Shown here piece after piece: positions 9,632 through 19,764 of a stretch of 64,000 nucleotides of DNA. The number at the start of each line of letters is the position of its first letter. Positions within the stretch are counted from its first letter, which is position 1. The position numbers were made by a program, and so were the translations under genes. Where the stretch lies: positions 1,674,001 through 1,738,000 of the forward strand of contig NZ_VFNH01000002.1 in assembly GCF_006715485.1 (NCBI RefSeq). Reading direction: 5' to 3'. The notes beneath the pieces are model-generated. The model worked only from the letters and a program-made list of their open reading frames with translations. It was not told the DNA's origin and made no database searches. Origin of the DNA: Herbaspirillum sp. SJZ107 (GTDB lineage: Bacteria > Pseudomonadota > Gammaproteobacteria > Burkholderiales > Burkholderiaceae_D).

Positions 9632-10273
9632 ATGGCCGAATACACCGCGGATGTGGCCTCGCATGACGAGGTGCTGAGCCGGATCGGACACATGACGCGC
9701 GCGCTGCACGAAAGCCTGCGCGGCCTGGGCCTGGACAAGCTGATCGAAAAGGCCGCCAGCGACATTCCCGACGCGCGCGGTCGCCTCGATTACGTGGCGC
9801 GCCTGTCGGAAGACGCCGCCAAGCGCGTGCTGGATGCCACCGATGCGGCCAATCCGCTGCAGGACGGCATCGACAGCAGTGCCGACGACCTGTCCGGCGC
9901 CTGGCAGGCGCTGCTGGCCTCAAGCGAGGCGGCCAACATGACGCCCGAGCTGCGCGCGCTGGCCGAACGCACCGTCGCCGGCCTCGACGCCTCGCGTGCC
10001 GCTGCCGGCGCCACCAAGGGCCACCTGATGGACATCATGATGGCCCAGGACTTCCAGGACCTGACCGGGCAGGTGATCAAGCGCATCACCGGCATCGCCC
10101 AGAACCTGGAGCAGCAGCTGGTGCAGGTGCTGGTCGATTTCGCGCCGGCCGAAGTACGCCGCGAGCTCGACAACGGCCTGATGAACGGTCCCCAGATCAA
10201 CCCGGAAGGCAACAGCGAAGTCGTGGCCGACCAGGGGCAGGTCGACGATCTGCTGGACAGCCTCGGTTTCTGA
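9632..10273 (+). CDS. cheZ: CheY-P phosphatase CheZ
   Basis: 213 residues, starting on the base after the cheY2 stop. The long helical hairpin carries the active-site motif DFQDLTGQVIKR, with Asp143 and Gln147 in the same numbering as enterobacterial CheZ. The C-terminal peptide VDDLLDSLGF is the known CheY-docking tail and is intact. It dephosphorylates CheY and ends the motor signal. It shares the Asp/Gln phosphatase helix with the protein at 2816-3364, but only this one has the canonical tail. Confidence 0.97.
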   Translation: MAEYTADVASHDEVLSRIGHMTRALHESLRGLGLDKLIEKAASDIPDARGRLDYVARLSEDAAKRVLDATDAANPLQDGIDSSADDLSGAWQALLASSEAANMTPELRALAERTVAGLDASRAAAGATKGHLMDIMMAQDFQDLTGQVIKRITGIAQNLEQQLVQVLVDFAPAEVRRELDNGLMNGPQINPEGNSEVVADQGQVDDLLDSLGF

Positions 10274-10293
10274 GCCGCGCCCCAGCCTTGGCC

Positions 10294-10319
10294 GTGCCGC
10301 CGCCCTGGCGGCACGCAAG
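10294..10319 (+). terminator. Probable terminator after cheZ
   Basis: GTGCCGCC (10294-10301) pairs perfectly with GGCGGCAC (10307-10314) around a 5-base loop. A short T-run (TTTT from 10320) follows after a few bases. The T-run is short, so termination may be incomplete. Confidence 0.5.
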
Positions 10320-10353
10320 TTTTACAGTTTCCAACGATAGCGTCGCCTAGAAA

Positions 10354-11559
10354 ATGCACCAGACCAACTACATCGTCCGGGAGCCCTTGCTCGACCCGAA
10401 ACAGCGTGTGATTGGCTACGAACTCTGCTGGCAGCAGAACGGACATGCGTTCGCCGACGCCGACCTCGAAGATCTGGTCGGCTTCGTCGCCGCCCACCTC
10501 GTCGACGACGAGCAGGGCTGGCTGCTGCGCGACAAGGTGCTGTTCCTCGACGCCGTGCCCGCCATGCTGTCGATCGATGCCCTGCATGCGCTGCCGCCCG
10601 AGCGCACCGTACTGTCGGTGCGTGCACGCGACCTGGCGAATGCCGACACCCGCGCCGCCGTGCAGGGCTTGCGTGCCGGCGGGGTCGGCATCTCGATCCG
10701 CGGCGCCAACCTCGACCTGCTGGGGCGCAACCTGGCGCCGCTGGCATCGTATGCCGAAGTAAAGTTCGCCGGCACCGACGTCGCCACCCAGGCCCGCACC
10801 TACGCCGCCGCCAAGCAGTCTACGCTGCGCCTGGTCGGACGTCCGGTCTCGACCTGGCAGGATTTCGACGCCTGCGCCGCGCTCGGCATCGATTCCATCG
10901 TCGGCAAGCTGCACCTGACCCCGCGTCCGGGCAATCCGGTGAAGGGCATGAACCCGGCCCAGACCATCATCCTGCAGCTGATGCAGATGGTGCAGAACAA
11001 CGATGACGTGCCCAGGATCGAAGCCGTGCTCAAGCGCGACCCGGCGCTGACCTACAAGCTGCTGCGCTTCATCAATTCCGCAGGCTTCGGCGCCGGCCGC
11101 GACATCCAGTCGCTGCGCCAGGCTATCGCCATGCTCGGCTACGCGCCGCTGTACCGCTGGCTGGTGCTGCTGCTGGCGACGGCGAGCAGCAGCGGCTATT
11201 CGCCGGTGCTGATGGAAACCGCGGTGGTGCGCGCGCGCCTGTGCGAGCTGCTGGGCCAGAAGCACCTGGGCAAGGCCGACGCCGAGCACCTGTTCGTGGC
11301 CGGCATGTTCTCGCTGCTGGACCGCCTGCTGGGGCTGACGATGCAGGAAGTGCTGGACACGATCCAGCTGCCGGACGCGGTGGTGCGGGCGCTGGTGACG
11401 CGCGACGGCGCCTACGGGCCCTACCTGGCGCTGGCGGAGGCGTGCGAGCTGAATTCGAACCTGGTGGCGTCGCTGGCGGGGTCGCTGGAGATCTCGCCGG
11501 CCGAGGTCAACAAGGCGCATTTGTCGGCGCTGGCCTGGGCGCAGAATGTGGCGGCTTGA
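10354..11559 (+). CDS. HDOD-domain protein with degenerate EAL domain
   Basis: 401 residues. The N-terminal half aligns with an EAL domain only in outline (VIGYELCW at the usual EAL start) but lacks the metal-binding Glu, Asp and Lys motifs, so it should not cleave c-di-GMP. The C-terminal half (about 205-400) is an HDOD domain, recognisable by VLKRDPALTYKLLRFINSAG and LRQAIAMLGY. Such EAL-HDOD (YuxH-type) proteins are signalling adaptors of unknown output. It lies 80 bases after cheZ behind a probable terminator, which suggests a motility role. An intact EAL-HDOD paralogue is at 59740. Confidence 0.85.
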   Translation: MHQTNYIVREPLLDPKQRVIGYELCWQQNGHAFADADLEDLVGFVAAHLVDDEQGWLLRDKVLFLDAVPAMLSIDALHALPPERTVLSVRARDLANADTRAAVQGLRAGGVGISIRGANLDLLGRNLAPLASYAEVKFAGTDVATQARTYAAAKQSTLRLVGRPVSTWQDFDACAALGIDSIVGKLHLTPRPGNPVKGMNPAQTIILQLMQMVQNNDDVPRIEAVLKRDPALTYKLLRFINSAGFGAGRDIQSLRQAIAMLGYAPLYRWLVLLLATASSSGYSPVLMETAVVRARLCELLGQKHLGKADAEHLFVAGMFSLLDRLLGLTMQEVLDTIQLPDAVVRALVTRDGAYGPYLALAEACELNSNLVASLAGSLEISPAEVNKAHLSALAWAQNVAA

Positions 11560-11595
11560 GGGGCATCAGAAAAATTGAGGCCGGCGCCCTCAAAC

Positions 11596-11623
11596 CGTCG
11601 TTACCGCGCAGGCGGGAACGACG
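11596..11623. repeat. REP-like palindrome
   Basis: CGTCGTTACCGC and GCGGGAACGACG form an imperfect stem around a GCAG loop. The core (CCGCGCAGGCGG) recurs in the gaps at 16110 and 19636. It lies between two convergent genes. Confidence 0.7.
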
Positions 11624-11643
11624 AGGTAGTGGTACTAAGAACA

Positions 11644-11665
11644 AAACGGCCCATCTGGGCCGTTT
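11644..11665 (-). terminator. Terminator between convergent genes
   Basis: AAACGGCCCA (11644-11653) and TGGGCCGTTT (11656-11665) form a perfect 10-bp stem with a 2-base gap. Read leftward, a T-run (TTTTGTTC) follows, so it serves the PilZ gene. Read rightward it also ends in TTTG, so it may work both ways. Confidence 0.75.
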
Positions 11666-11692
11666 GTCATTTGAGCGAACGCATTCGCGTCA

Positions 11693-12448
11693 TTATTTGC
11701 GCTTTTGCGCGGTATTCACCGCCCGGTCCAGCCCCTGCCGCATCTGCATGGTGATATTCGAGATCCGGCACCCCACCTGCACCTGCTGCCCCAGCAGGAA
11801 GGTCCGGAACGGCCGCAGCAGCCGCACTTCGAGGTCGGCCTTGATCGCCAGCGAATTGCCGAGCTCGAGGTCGACGCCTTCCAGTTTCTTGCCCACGTAC
11901 AGCTCGTATGCCTGGTCCGGCGTCGCACGCAGGCCGACGCCGCCGCGCGAGAAATCATACAGTGGCATTTCCAGGACCTTGCCCAGCAGCGTGAAGCTGG
12001 CGCTGTAGTTGACGCCGATCGGGGTGTCCAGGCGCTGTTCGGCGCGGCGGTTCAGCACCAGGCAGGCCACCGGCAACGGCAGCTCGACCAGGTTACCCTC
12101 GCCGGGCACGATGGTCCAGTTGGCATCGAGTTCGAACTGGATCTTGGCGTTGCCGCCCAGCGAAGCCACGAAGCAGGTGCGGCCCTCGTCGAGCAGGCTG
12201 TCCTCGGCCAGGTCGAGGATCAAGGTGCGGCGCTCCGGGTCGATCGAGGCGATGCGTGCCATCACCAGGTCGCGCCCGGGCGGGTAGACCGTGACCGCTT
12301 CACCGGTCTGGGCCAGCATCGACAGCGTGTCGCCGATGTCGAACGGATCGCGCATCTCGTGCGCCACGGTGTTCAGGGTGATCCGGTCGACCGCGTCCGA
12401 CAGCATGGGCGGTCCTTTGCGCATGGGCATGAAGCTGAGATCAGTCAC
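11693..12448 (-). CDS. ycgR: YcgR-type flagellar brake protein (PilZ domain)
   Basis: 251 residues. An N-terminal YcgR-like beta domain (about 25-115) precedes a PilZ domain (about 120-235). The c-di-GMP-binding motifs are present: NRRAEQR (RxxxR) and DFSRGGVG (the D/NxSxxG motif). In the YcgR family, c-di-GMP-loaded protein binds the flagellar motor and slows or biases it. Placement opposite the end of the chemotaxis cluster fits this. The ATG at 12448 is followed by an in-frame ATG eight codons later, so the exact start is open. The gene symbol is by homology only. Confidence 0.8.
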   Translation of the reverse strand: MTDLSFMPMRKGPPMLSDAVDRITLNTVAHEMRDPFDIGDTLSMLAQTGEAVTVYPPGRDLVMARIASIDPERRTLILDLAEDSLLDEGRTCFVASLGGNAKIQFELDANWTIVPGEGNLVELPLPVACLVLNRRAEQRLDTPIGVNYSASFTLLGKVLEMPLYDFSRGGVGLRATPDQAYELYVGKKLEGVDLELGNSLAIKADLEVRLLRPFRTFLLGQQVQVGCRISNITMQMRQGLDRAVNTAQKRK

Positions 12449-12546
12449 GAAGGTTCCTTTTTACGGGGATGGGGTAAAAAGCCAAACCCCGAGTCTACCA
12501 AGTTCCGTTAATAATTTCTACAGGTAATTTTCTTATTGGAAATTAT

Positions 12547-13425
<879 letters not shown>

Positions 13426-14310
13426 TCAGGCCGGCGAATAGGCCAGCCGCACATAGATCGGCGCGAACGCTTCGGCCTGGGTAATTTCGATCAGGGTTTC
13501 CTTGGCCAGCTCGAGCATGGCCACGAAATGGACGACGACGACCGGTACGCCGGCATGGCTGTCGAACAACTCCGCGAACTCGATGAAGCGGCGCGATTGC
13601 AGTGTACGCAGGATGGCGGACATGTGCTCGCGCACGGAGAGCTCCTCGCGCCCGATCCGGTGGTGCTGGGTCAGCTTGGCGCGGCGCAGCACATCCATCC
13701 AGGCGCGTTGCAGGTCGTGCGCGTCGACGTGCGGCCAGACCGGGGCCAGGCCCTGTTCGATGGTCAGCTCGGGCCGCAGGAAGTCGCGGTCGACCTGGGG
13801 CAGGGCGCCCAGCGCCTGGGCCGCCAGCTTGATCTGTTCGTAGTCCAGCAGGCGCCGCACCAGTTCCGCGCGCGGGTCGCCGGCTTCCTCGATCAGGTCG
13901 TCCTGGCGCTTCGGCAGCAGCATGCGCGACTTGATCTCGATCAGCATCGCCGCCATCAGCAGATATTCGGCGGCCAGTTCCAGGTTGCTCTTGCGGATCT
14001 GCTCGACGTATTCCAGGTATTGCAGGGTTACCTGCGCCATCGGGATGTCGAGGATGTTGAAGTTCTGCTTGCGGATCAGGTACAGCAGCAGGTCGAGCGG
14101 ACCCTCGAAGGCGTCCAGGAACACCTCGAGCGCGTCGGGCGGGATGTACAGGTCGGTGGGCAGGCGCAGCAGCGGCTCGCCGTACAGGCGTGCAATGGCC
14201 GCCTCGGCAGCATCGGCCGCGGCGTTGAGCGCATGTTCCTTGTCCGGCTGCGGCGGCCCGGCGGCCCCGTCAGTGGAGGTGCCGTCGCCGGCTATTTCTT
14301 CCGGCATCAT
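13426..14310 (-). CDS. scpA: Segregation and condensation protein A
   Basis: 294 residues. ScpA is the kleisin that bridges SMC heads and recruits ScpB in chromosome condensation. The conserved core runs from residue about 50 (FEGPLDLLLYLIRKQNFNI, DIPMAQVTLQYL) through AEYLLMAAMLIEIKSRMLLP to a C-terminal winged-helix region. The first 45 residues are an acidic, Ala/Gly-rich extension that looks disordered. Two ATG codons are adjacent at the start; either could be used. It lies between DUF3460 and panC in the same operon. No scpB is in this window. Confidence 0.93.
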   Translation of the reverse strand: MMPEEIAGDGTSTDGAAGPPQPDKEHALNAAADAAEAAIARLYGEPLLRLPTDLYIPPDALEVFLDAFEGPLDLLLYLIRKQNFNILDIPMAQVTLQYLEYVEQIRKSNLELAAEYLLMAAMLIEIKSRMLLPKRQDDLIEEAGDPRAELVRRLLDYEQIKLAAQALGALPQVDRDFLRPELTIEQGLAPVWPHVDAHDLQRAWMDVLRRAKLTQHHRIGREELSVREHMSAILRTLQSRRFIEFAELFDSHAGVPVVVVHFVAMLELAKETLIEITQAEAFAPIYVRLAYSPA

Positions 14311-14335
14311 CGGCGTCAGCCTTCGGCCCGGATCC

Positions 14336-14545
14336 TCAGACCTTGGTCTGGTACGGATAAGCGTTCTGGCGCAGGCGCGATTCGGCGATGCGGCGCTGCT
14401 CGTCCAGCGACAGCGGTGTCTTGTCCCACAGCAGGGAGCGGCCGGCGAGCTGGCGCTCGTCCATGCCCGGGGTCTTTTCCTTCAGTTCCTTGATGAACTT
14501 GGTGTGATCGGATTCGTAGTTGACGTGTTTCTTGAACAGGCTCAT
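14336..14545 (-). CDS. DUF3460 family small protein
   Basis: A 69-residue basic protein with no membrane span. It opens with MSLFKKHVNYESDHT and ends with RLRQNAYPYQTKV, which I recognise as the DUF3460 pattern found in Burkholderiales. The function is unknown. I chose the internal ATG because the family starts there; an in-frame extension of 22 codons would reach into the gap. It lies between the FabMG-like gene and scpA, and this neighbourhood is conserved in related genomes to my knowledge. Confidence 0.8.
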   Translation of the reverse strand: MSLFKKHVNYESDHTKFIKELKEKTPGMDERQLAGRSLLWDKTPLSLDEQRRIAESRLRQNAYPYQTKV

Positions 14546-14629
14546 GGTTCTCTTGGCTTGACTTACAAGGAATACCGGGGCGGCGACTGGGCCGCCCGGG
14601 CGAACATGCAATGATACTGCTGCGCCGCC

Positions 14630-15946
14630 TTATTTGTGCAGCTCGTTGAGCTGGCGGGCGATGATGTCGTGGTTGAGCCACAGCACCGGCGCGATCTTTT
14701 CGGCGGCGCCGTGGAACATCAGCGGACCGGTGGCTTCCACCACCAGCGCCGACAGGTGATCGGTGATCAGCGCTTTCTTGTCCGTGTGCAGCGACGTGAT
14801 CTCGTCCGAGGTACCGATCATCAGGTCGGCCAGTTCCGGCGTGTTGTCCATCGGCCAGGCTTCGTAGTTGCGGAAGCCGGCGCTGGTCTCGGTCTGCAGG
14901 TAGCTTTCCAGCTTGTCCAGGATCGACTGCAGCGACACGCCTTCGCCCAGCAGGGACTGGCAGGTGTCCCACTGTGCCTGTGCCCAGGCGCCGCCACCCT
15001 CTTTTTTGAGGGCGGTCAGCAGCGGGAACAGCGACAGCTCGACGCCGACGAAGATATCGGACGAGTTGGTGCGGATTTCCGGGCAGTTGAACACGGTGGC
15101 GAAGATGCCTTGCTGCCAGGCCGCCTCGGCGATCGACTCCAGGCGCATCTTGGCGTAGCCCTGGGTGTAGTTGGTGTAGGTCTGCCACTTGTACTCGTCG
15201 CCGATCAGCACTTCGGTACCGTGGTAGCCGTAGGCGGTGTAGCGCACCTGGCCGCCCTTGGCCGTGATGCGCTCGCGGATCGCGCCCGAGGCGTCGATCA
15301 GGTACTTCAGCGTGTTGGCCGAGACTTCGTCGAAGTTCATCAGGATCAGCTTGCCCAGGTCGCTGTCCAACAGGGCGCGCGAGGACATGAAGCGGTCGCC
15401 GCGGCCTTTGTAGATACGGTTGGCGATGGCCAGGAAAGCCTTGATGCGGGGAATACCGCCGGCCATGGTGTGGGCGAAGAACACGTTGGCGCCGTCCGGG
15501 ATCAGCTTGTCGATCTCGGCCATGGCCTGGCTGGCCGACTCGCTGAAGCGGCGCACGCCGGCCTGGCGGCAGGCTTCGATCTTGTCCCAGTCCAGCTTGT
15601 CTTCCTGCCAGCCCTTCAGGGTGATACCGGACAGCATCTCGGTCGGGTTCTGCTCGCCGGCCGGCGCATCCATGTCGAAGCCTGCCATCAGCGGCACATT
15701 GACGATGCGGCCGCCGAGCTTGGCTTCGGCTTCGGCGTGTTCTTCGGCGGTCAGGGCGCGCAGGCTGCCGTCGTCGTTGCGGCGGCCGACGGTAATGCCG
15801 AGGATGGTCATGCCGGCGGCGCGCGCCTCGTCGACCAGGCCGTTTGCGTAGCCACGGCCGAACAGTTCGCCGAACAGGACGAACACGTCACCTTGGCGGA
15901 ACAGGTTCGCGTGCGGAATGTGTCTCAGGGCTTTGTATTCGGTCAT
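14630..15946 (-). CDS. FabMG-family enoyl-ACP reductase-like protein
   Basis: 438 residues with no signal peptide. The start of the chain (NLFRQGDVFVLFGELFGRGYANGL) reads like a nucleotide-binding Rossmann entry, and TILGITVGRRNDDG follows. I recognise the whole pattern as the betaproteobacterial FabMG family, described as an enoyl-ACP reductase-like enzyme of fatty acid synthesis. I cannot point to a proven catalytic residue. It is the first gene of the leftward operon with DUF3460, scpA and panC. The promoter region (15947-15990) contains CTATATAAGAAGG, related to the palindrome before aceA. Confidence 0.6.
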   Translation of the reverse strand: MTEYKALRHIPHANLFRQGDVFVLFGELFGRGYANGLVDEARAAGMTILGITVGRRNDDGSLRALTAEEHAEAEAKLGGRIVNVPLMAGFDMDAPAGEQNPTEMLSGITLKGWQEDKLDWDKIEACRQAGVRRFSESASQAMAEIDKLIPDGANVFFAHTMAGGIPRIKAFLAIANRIYKGRGDRFMSSRALLDSDLGKLILMNFDEVSANTLKYLIDASGAIRERITAKGGQVRYTAYGYHGTEVLIGDEYKWQTYTNYTQGYAKMRLESIAEAAWQQGIFATVFNCPEIRTNSSDIFVGVELSLFPLLTALKKEGGGAWAQAQWDTCQSLLGEGVSLQSILDKLESYLQTETSAGFRNYEAWPMDNTPELADLMIGTSDEITSLHTDKKALITDHLSALVVEATGPLMFHGAAEKIAPVLWLNHDIIARQLNELHK

Positions 15947-16109
15947 ATTGTTCGCTACCTATATAAGAAGGACTGGGGCTCGGGCTGGGCCGGCCGCCTA
16001 TTGGTTTATTGGTGTTGCTGATAAAGCAGGGCATTATAACGCCACTGCTTCGTAAAAAAACGATGCTGCTGAGGCAAGAAATAGCTTGCCGGAGTCACTC
16101 GCCCATGAA

Positions 16110-16136
16110 CGTCATCCCCGCGCAGGCGGGGCGACG
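16110..16136. repeat. REP-like palindrome
   Basis: CGTCATCCCCGC, GCAG, GCGGGGCGACG form a stem-loop with the same core as the elements at 11596 and 19636. It lies between the metG stop and the start of the FabMG-like gene. Confidence 0.7.
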
Positions 16137-16157
16137 TTTCAAGTCACGAGGCCCGGC

Positions 16158-18332
16158 TCAGCGAATCCGCATCCCCGGCTGCGCACCCGACACCGGCTCC
16201 AGCACATACAGGCCCGGGTTGGACTTTTCATCCTTGGCCGATGCACACAGCACCATGCCTTCCGACACGCCGAACTTCATCTTGCGCGGCGCCAGGTTGG
16301 CGACCATCACGGTCAGCTTGCCGATCAATTGTTCAGGCTGGTAGGCCGACTTGATCCCCGAGAACACATTACGATAACGGCCTTCGCCCACGTCCAGCGT
16401 GAGGCGCAGCAGCTTGCTCGAACCTTCGACGTGCTCACAATTGACGATTTTCGCCACGCGCAGGTCGATCTTGGTGAAGTCGTCGATCGAGATTTCCGGG
16501 GCCAGTTCCTCGATATCGCCAGCTTCCGGCGCTTCGCCGGCTTCGGCTGGTGCTGCGGTCGCGGCAGCGGGCGCGGCCACGATAGGTGCGGCAACCGGCG
16601 CCGGCTTATCAAACAGATCCTCGACCATCTTGGCATCCACGCGCTGCATCAGGTGGCTGTAGGCGCCGATGGTGCGGCCCAGCATCGTTTCGTACACGGC
16701 GGCGCCGGTCGTGTCGGCCCAGGTGAAGCCGGCATCGCCCAGGAATTCCTGCACGCGCGCCGCCACGTGCGGCAGCACCGGCGACAGCAGGATGGTCAGC
16801 TGGCGGAACAGGATCAGCGCGGCGGTGCAGACGTCGTGCAGCTCGGCGATCCTGGTGTCGTCCTTGGCCAGGATCCACGGCTTGTTCTCGTCGACGTAGC
16901 GGTTGGCGACATCGGCGATCTCCATGATCTCGCGCAGCGCCTTGCCGAACTCGCGCGCCTCGAAGTTGGCCGCGATCGATGCCTGGCGCTCGCCGTGGGC
17001 ACCATTAACTTCGCCGTTCAGGGCACGTGCGATCCATTCCTTCGCATTGTCGGACAGGGTCGAGGCCAGCTTGCCGTCGAACTTCTTGGCGATGAAGCCG
17101 GCGCAGCGCGAGGCGATGTTGACGTACTTGCCGATCAGGTCGCTGTTGACGCGGGCGACGAAGTCCTCGCCGGTGAAGTCCAGGTCTTCGACCTTGCTGT
17201 TCAGCTTGAACGCCAGGTAGTAGCGCAGCCACTCCGGATTCATTTTCAGGTCCAGGTAGCGCAGCGGCGAAATGCCGGTGCCGCGCGACTTCGACATCTT
17301 TTCGTTATTCACGGTCAGGTGGCCGTGGACATTGACCTTCAGCTTGTCGATGATCGGGTGGCCCGAGAAATTCAGCATCGCCGGCCAGAACAGCAGGTGG
17401 AAGGAAACGATGTCCTTGCCGATGAAGTGCACTTGCTCGGCGCCCGGGTCTTTGAGGAAGGCATCGTAGTCGAGGCCCTTCTTTTCGAAGTAATTCTTCA
17501 GCGAGGCCAGGTAGCCGACCGGCGCGTCCAGCCAGACGTAGAAGAACTTGCCCGGCGCATCCGGAATCGGGATGCCGAAGTAAGGCGCGTCGCGCGAAAT
17601 ATCCCAGTCGGCCAGCTTTTCGCCGTTCTCGCCCAGCCATTCGGACACTTTATTGACCATTTCCGGCTGCAGGCGGCCCGGCGTGTTCAGCCATTCCTTC
17701 AGGAACTGGAAGCAGCGCGGGTCGGACAGCTTGAAGAAATACTGTTCGGACGGTTTCAGGATCGGGGTCGAGCCGGTGAAGACCGAGTACGGATTGATCA
17801 GTTCGGTCGGCTGGTAGGCGGCGCCGCAGACTTCGCAGTTGTCGCCGTACTGGTCCTTGGCGTGGCACACCGGGCACTCGCCCTTGATGTTACGGTCGGC
17901 CAGGAACATGCCTTTCGCCGTGTCATAGAAACGGTCGACAGTCTTGGTGTAGATCAGGCCGGCATCGCGCAGACGGCGGTAGATGCCCTGCGACAGGTCG
18001 ACGTTTTCCGGCGAGTCGGTCGAATACCAGTTGTCGAAGGCGATGTGGAAACCGTCCAGGTACTGGGCGCGGCCGGCGGCGATCTTGGCCACGAATTCCT
18101 GCGGCGTCACGCCTTCTTTCTCGGCGGCGATCATGATCGGCGTGCCATGGGTGTCGTCGGCGCCGACGAAGTGCACCACGCGCGGCTGACCACTGCCGTT
18201 CTCGTCCATATCATGCTGCATGCGCTGGAAGCGGACCCAGATGTCGGCCTGGATGTACTCCATCATGTGGCCGATGTGGAAGGCGGCGTTGGCATAGGGC
18301 AGGGCAGTGGTGACGAACAGCTTGCGTGTCAT
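16158..18332 (-). CDS. metG: Methionyl-tRNA synthetase
   Basis: 724 residues. It charges tRNA-Met and initiator tRNA; an initiator tRNA gene is at 36999. The catalytic domain has the HIGH motif ([14 protein letters not shown]), a zinc knuckle (CPVC...CEVC, about residues 140-160) and KMSKS ([11 protein letters not shown]). After the anticodon-binding helical domain comes an Ala/Pro-rich linker (about 575-610). The C-terminal tRNA-binding OB-fold (about 620-724, with [18 protein letters not shown]) mediates dimerisation. The start at MTRKLFV was chosen over an in-frame ATG 12 codons upstream, which adds a non-family hydrophobic stretch. It is divergent from apbC. Confidence 0.97.
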   Translation of the reverse strand: MTRKLFVTTALPYANAAFHIGHMMEYIQADIWVRFQRMQHDMDENGSGQPRVVHFVGADDTHGTPIMIAAEKEGVTPQEFVAKIAAGRAQYLDGFHIAFDNWYSTDSPENVDLSQGIYRRLRDAGLIYTKTVDRFYDTAKGMFLADRNIKGECPVCHAKDQYGDNCEVCGAAYQPTELINPYSVFTGSTPILKPSEQYFFKLSDPRCFQFLKEWLNTPGRLQPEMVNKVSEWLGENGEKLADWDISRDAPYFGIPIPDAPGKFFYVWLDAPVGYLASLKNYFEKKGLDYDAFLKDPGAEQVHFIGKDIVSFHLLFWPAMLNFSGHPIIDKLKVNVHGHLTVNNEKMSKSRGTGISPLRYLDLKMNPEWLRYYLAFKLNSKVEDLDFTGEDFVARVNSDLIGKYVNIASRCAGFIAKKFDGKLASTLSDNAKEWIARALNGEVNGAHGERQASIAANFEAREFGKALREIMEIADVANRYVDENKPWILAKDDTRIAELHDVCTAALILFRQLTILLSPVLPHVAARVQEFLGDAGFTWADTTGAAVYETMLGRTIGAYSHLMQRVDAKMVEDLFDKPAPVAAPIVAAPAAATAAPAEAGEAPEAGDIEELAPEISIDDFTKIDLRVAKIVNCEHVEGSSKLLRLTLDVGEGRYRNVFSGIKSAYQPEQLIGKLTVMVANLAPRKMKFGVSEGMVLCASAKDEKSNPGLYVLEPVSGAQPGMRIR

Positions 18333-18480
18333 GGTCGGAAGGGGTGGTGAAAATATGAAAAAAGGCATTTTACCAGCGGATGTCCCTGAACGCGCAGGGG
18401 GTATTGGCGCTATTCTTGCCCCTGACCTCAGTCAATACACGGTTTTGCGCTAAACTTGCGTATCACATCCGGAGATTTAC

Positions 18481-19569
18481 ATGAGCATCACTGCAGAAGG
18501 CGTCAAAGCGGCCTTGTCCGCCGTCGTCGATCCTAATACCAATAAAGATTTCGTTTCGTCCAAGTCGGTCAAGAACATCCAGGTCGATGGCGGCAATGTC
18601 GCCCTCGACGTCGAACTCGGCTACCCGGCCAAGAGCCAGATCGCCGGCATCCGCAGCGCCGTCATCGCCGCGCTGCGCCAGCTGCCCGGCATCGAGAACG
18701 TCAGCGTCAACGTCACCCAGAAGATCATCTCGCACACCGTGCAGCGTGGCCTGAAAGTGATGCCGAACGTGAAGAACATCATTGCCGTCGCCTCCGGCAA
18801 GGGCGGTGTCGGCAAGTCGACCACCGCGGTCAATCTGGCGCTGGCCCTGGCCGCCGAAGGCGCCAGCGTCGGCCTGCTGGACGCCGACATCTATGGCCCG
18901 TCGCAGCCGATGATGCTGGGCGTGAGCGGCCGTCCGCAAACGCTGGACGGCAAGAGCATGGAGCCGCTGGAAAACCACGGCGTGCAGGTTTCCTCCATTG
19001 GTTTCCTGATCGACCCGGACGAGCCGATGGTGTGGCGCGGCCCGATGGTTACCCAGGCCCTGCAGCAGCTGCTGGAACAGACCAACTGGCGCAACCTGGA
19101 TTACCTGATCGTCGACATGCCCCCGGGCACCGGCGACATCCAGCTGACCCTGGCCCAGAAAGTGCCGGTCACCGGCGCCGTGATCGTCACCACCCCGCAG
19201 GACATCGCGCTGCTCGACGCGCGCAAGGGCGTCAAGATGTTCGAGAAGGTCGGTATCCCGATCCTGGGCGTGGTGGAAAACATGAGCACCCACATCTGCT
19301 CGAACTGCGGCCACGTCGAAGCGATCTTCGGCAGCGGTGGCGGCGAGAAGATGAGCACCGATTTCAACATCGAGTTCCTGGGCAAGCTGCCGCTGCAGCT
19401 GTCGATCCGCGAGCAGACCGATTCCGGTGCGCCGACCGTGGTGGCCGAGCCGGATGGCGCGGTGGCCGGGATCTACAAGGAAATCGCGCGCAAGGTGGCG
19501 ATCAAGGTGGCGGAGCAGGCGAAGGACATGAGCGCCAAGTTCCCGACGATCGTCGTGAAAAACGACTGA
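18481..19569 (+). CDS. apbC: Mrp/ApbC-type iron-sulfur cluster carrier ATPase
   Basis: 362 residues. An N-terminal DUF59/MIP18 domain (about 1-85) precedes a ParA-like P-loop ATPase domain. The deviant Walker A motif is SGKGGVGKSTTAVNLA, and the CxxC pair that holds a bridging Fe-S cluster is in HICSNCGHVEAIFG. The protein carries Fe-S clusters to apo-enzymes. It reads divergently from metG across a 148-base gap, an arrangement common in Burkholderiales. A strong terminator follows the stop. Confidence 0.95.
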   Translation: MSITAEGVKAALSAVVDPNTNKDFVSSKSVKNIQVDGGNVALDVELGYPAKSQIAGIRSAVIAALRQLPGIENVSVNVTQKIISHTVQRGLKVMPNVKNIIAVASGKGGVGKSTTAVNLALALAAEGASVGLLDADIYGPSQPMMLGVSGRPQTLDGKSMEPLENHGVQVSSIGFLIDPDEPMVWRGPMVTQALQQLLEQTNWRNLDYLIVDMPPGTGDIQLTLAQKVPVTGAVIVTTPQDIALLDARKGVKMFEKVGIPILGVVENMSTHICSNCGHVEAIFGSGGGEKMSTDFNIEFLGKLPLQLSIREQTDSGAPTVVAEPDGAVAGIYKEIARKVAIKVAEQAKDMSAKFPTIVVKND

Positions 19570-19574
19570 TCGAA

Positions 19575-19618
19575 GGGGTCAGAGCCCGGTTTTTCCTTTG
19601 GGCTCCGACCCCGGTTTT
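19575..19618 (+). terminator. Terminator after apbC
   Basis: GGGGTCAGAGCCC (19575-19587) pairs with GGGCTCCGACCCC (19600-19612) with one mismatch, around a 12-base loop rich in T. TTTT follows at 19615. It closes the apbC transcript. Confidence 0.8.
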
Positions 19619-19635
19619 GTGAGTTGGCTTCCGCA

Positions 19636-19722
19636 CGTCGTCCCCGCGCAGGCGGGGATCCAAGTTGCACGCGTTGTCGAGATGCTCGCAGAACTTGGGT
19701 CCCCGCCTCCGCGGGGACGACG
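19636..19722. repeat. Pair of inverted REP-like elements
   Basis: Two copies of the palindrome face each other: CGTCGTCCCCGC-GCAG-GCGGGGATCCAAGTT from 19636, and AACTTGGGTCCCCGC-CTCC-GCGGGGACGACG ending at 19722. The whole 87 bases can fold as one long hairpin or two small ones, like a BIME of enterobacteria. The core matches the single copies at 11596 and 16110. Confidence 0.8.
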
Positions 19723-19764
19723 TTTACAAGTACCTATCCGTTCTCACGCTTAGCCCTACTCATC

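Noticed and set aside
19636-19722. Palindromic repeat pair as the start of a CRISPR array or an insertion sequence end
   Set aside because: Only two units in inverted orientation, no spacers and no transposase nearby; a REP/BIME-like element explains it.
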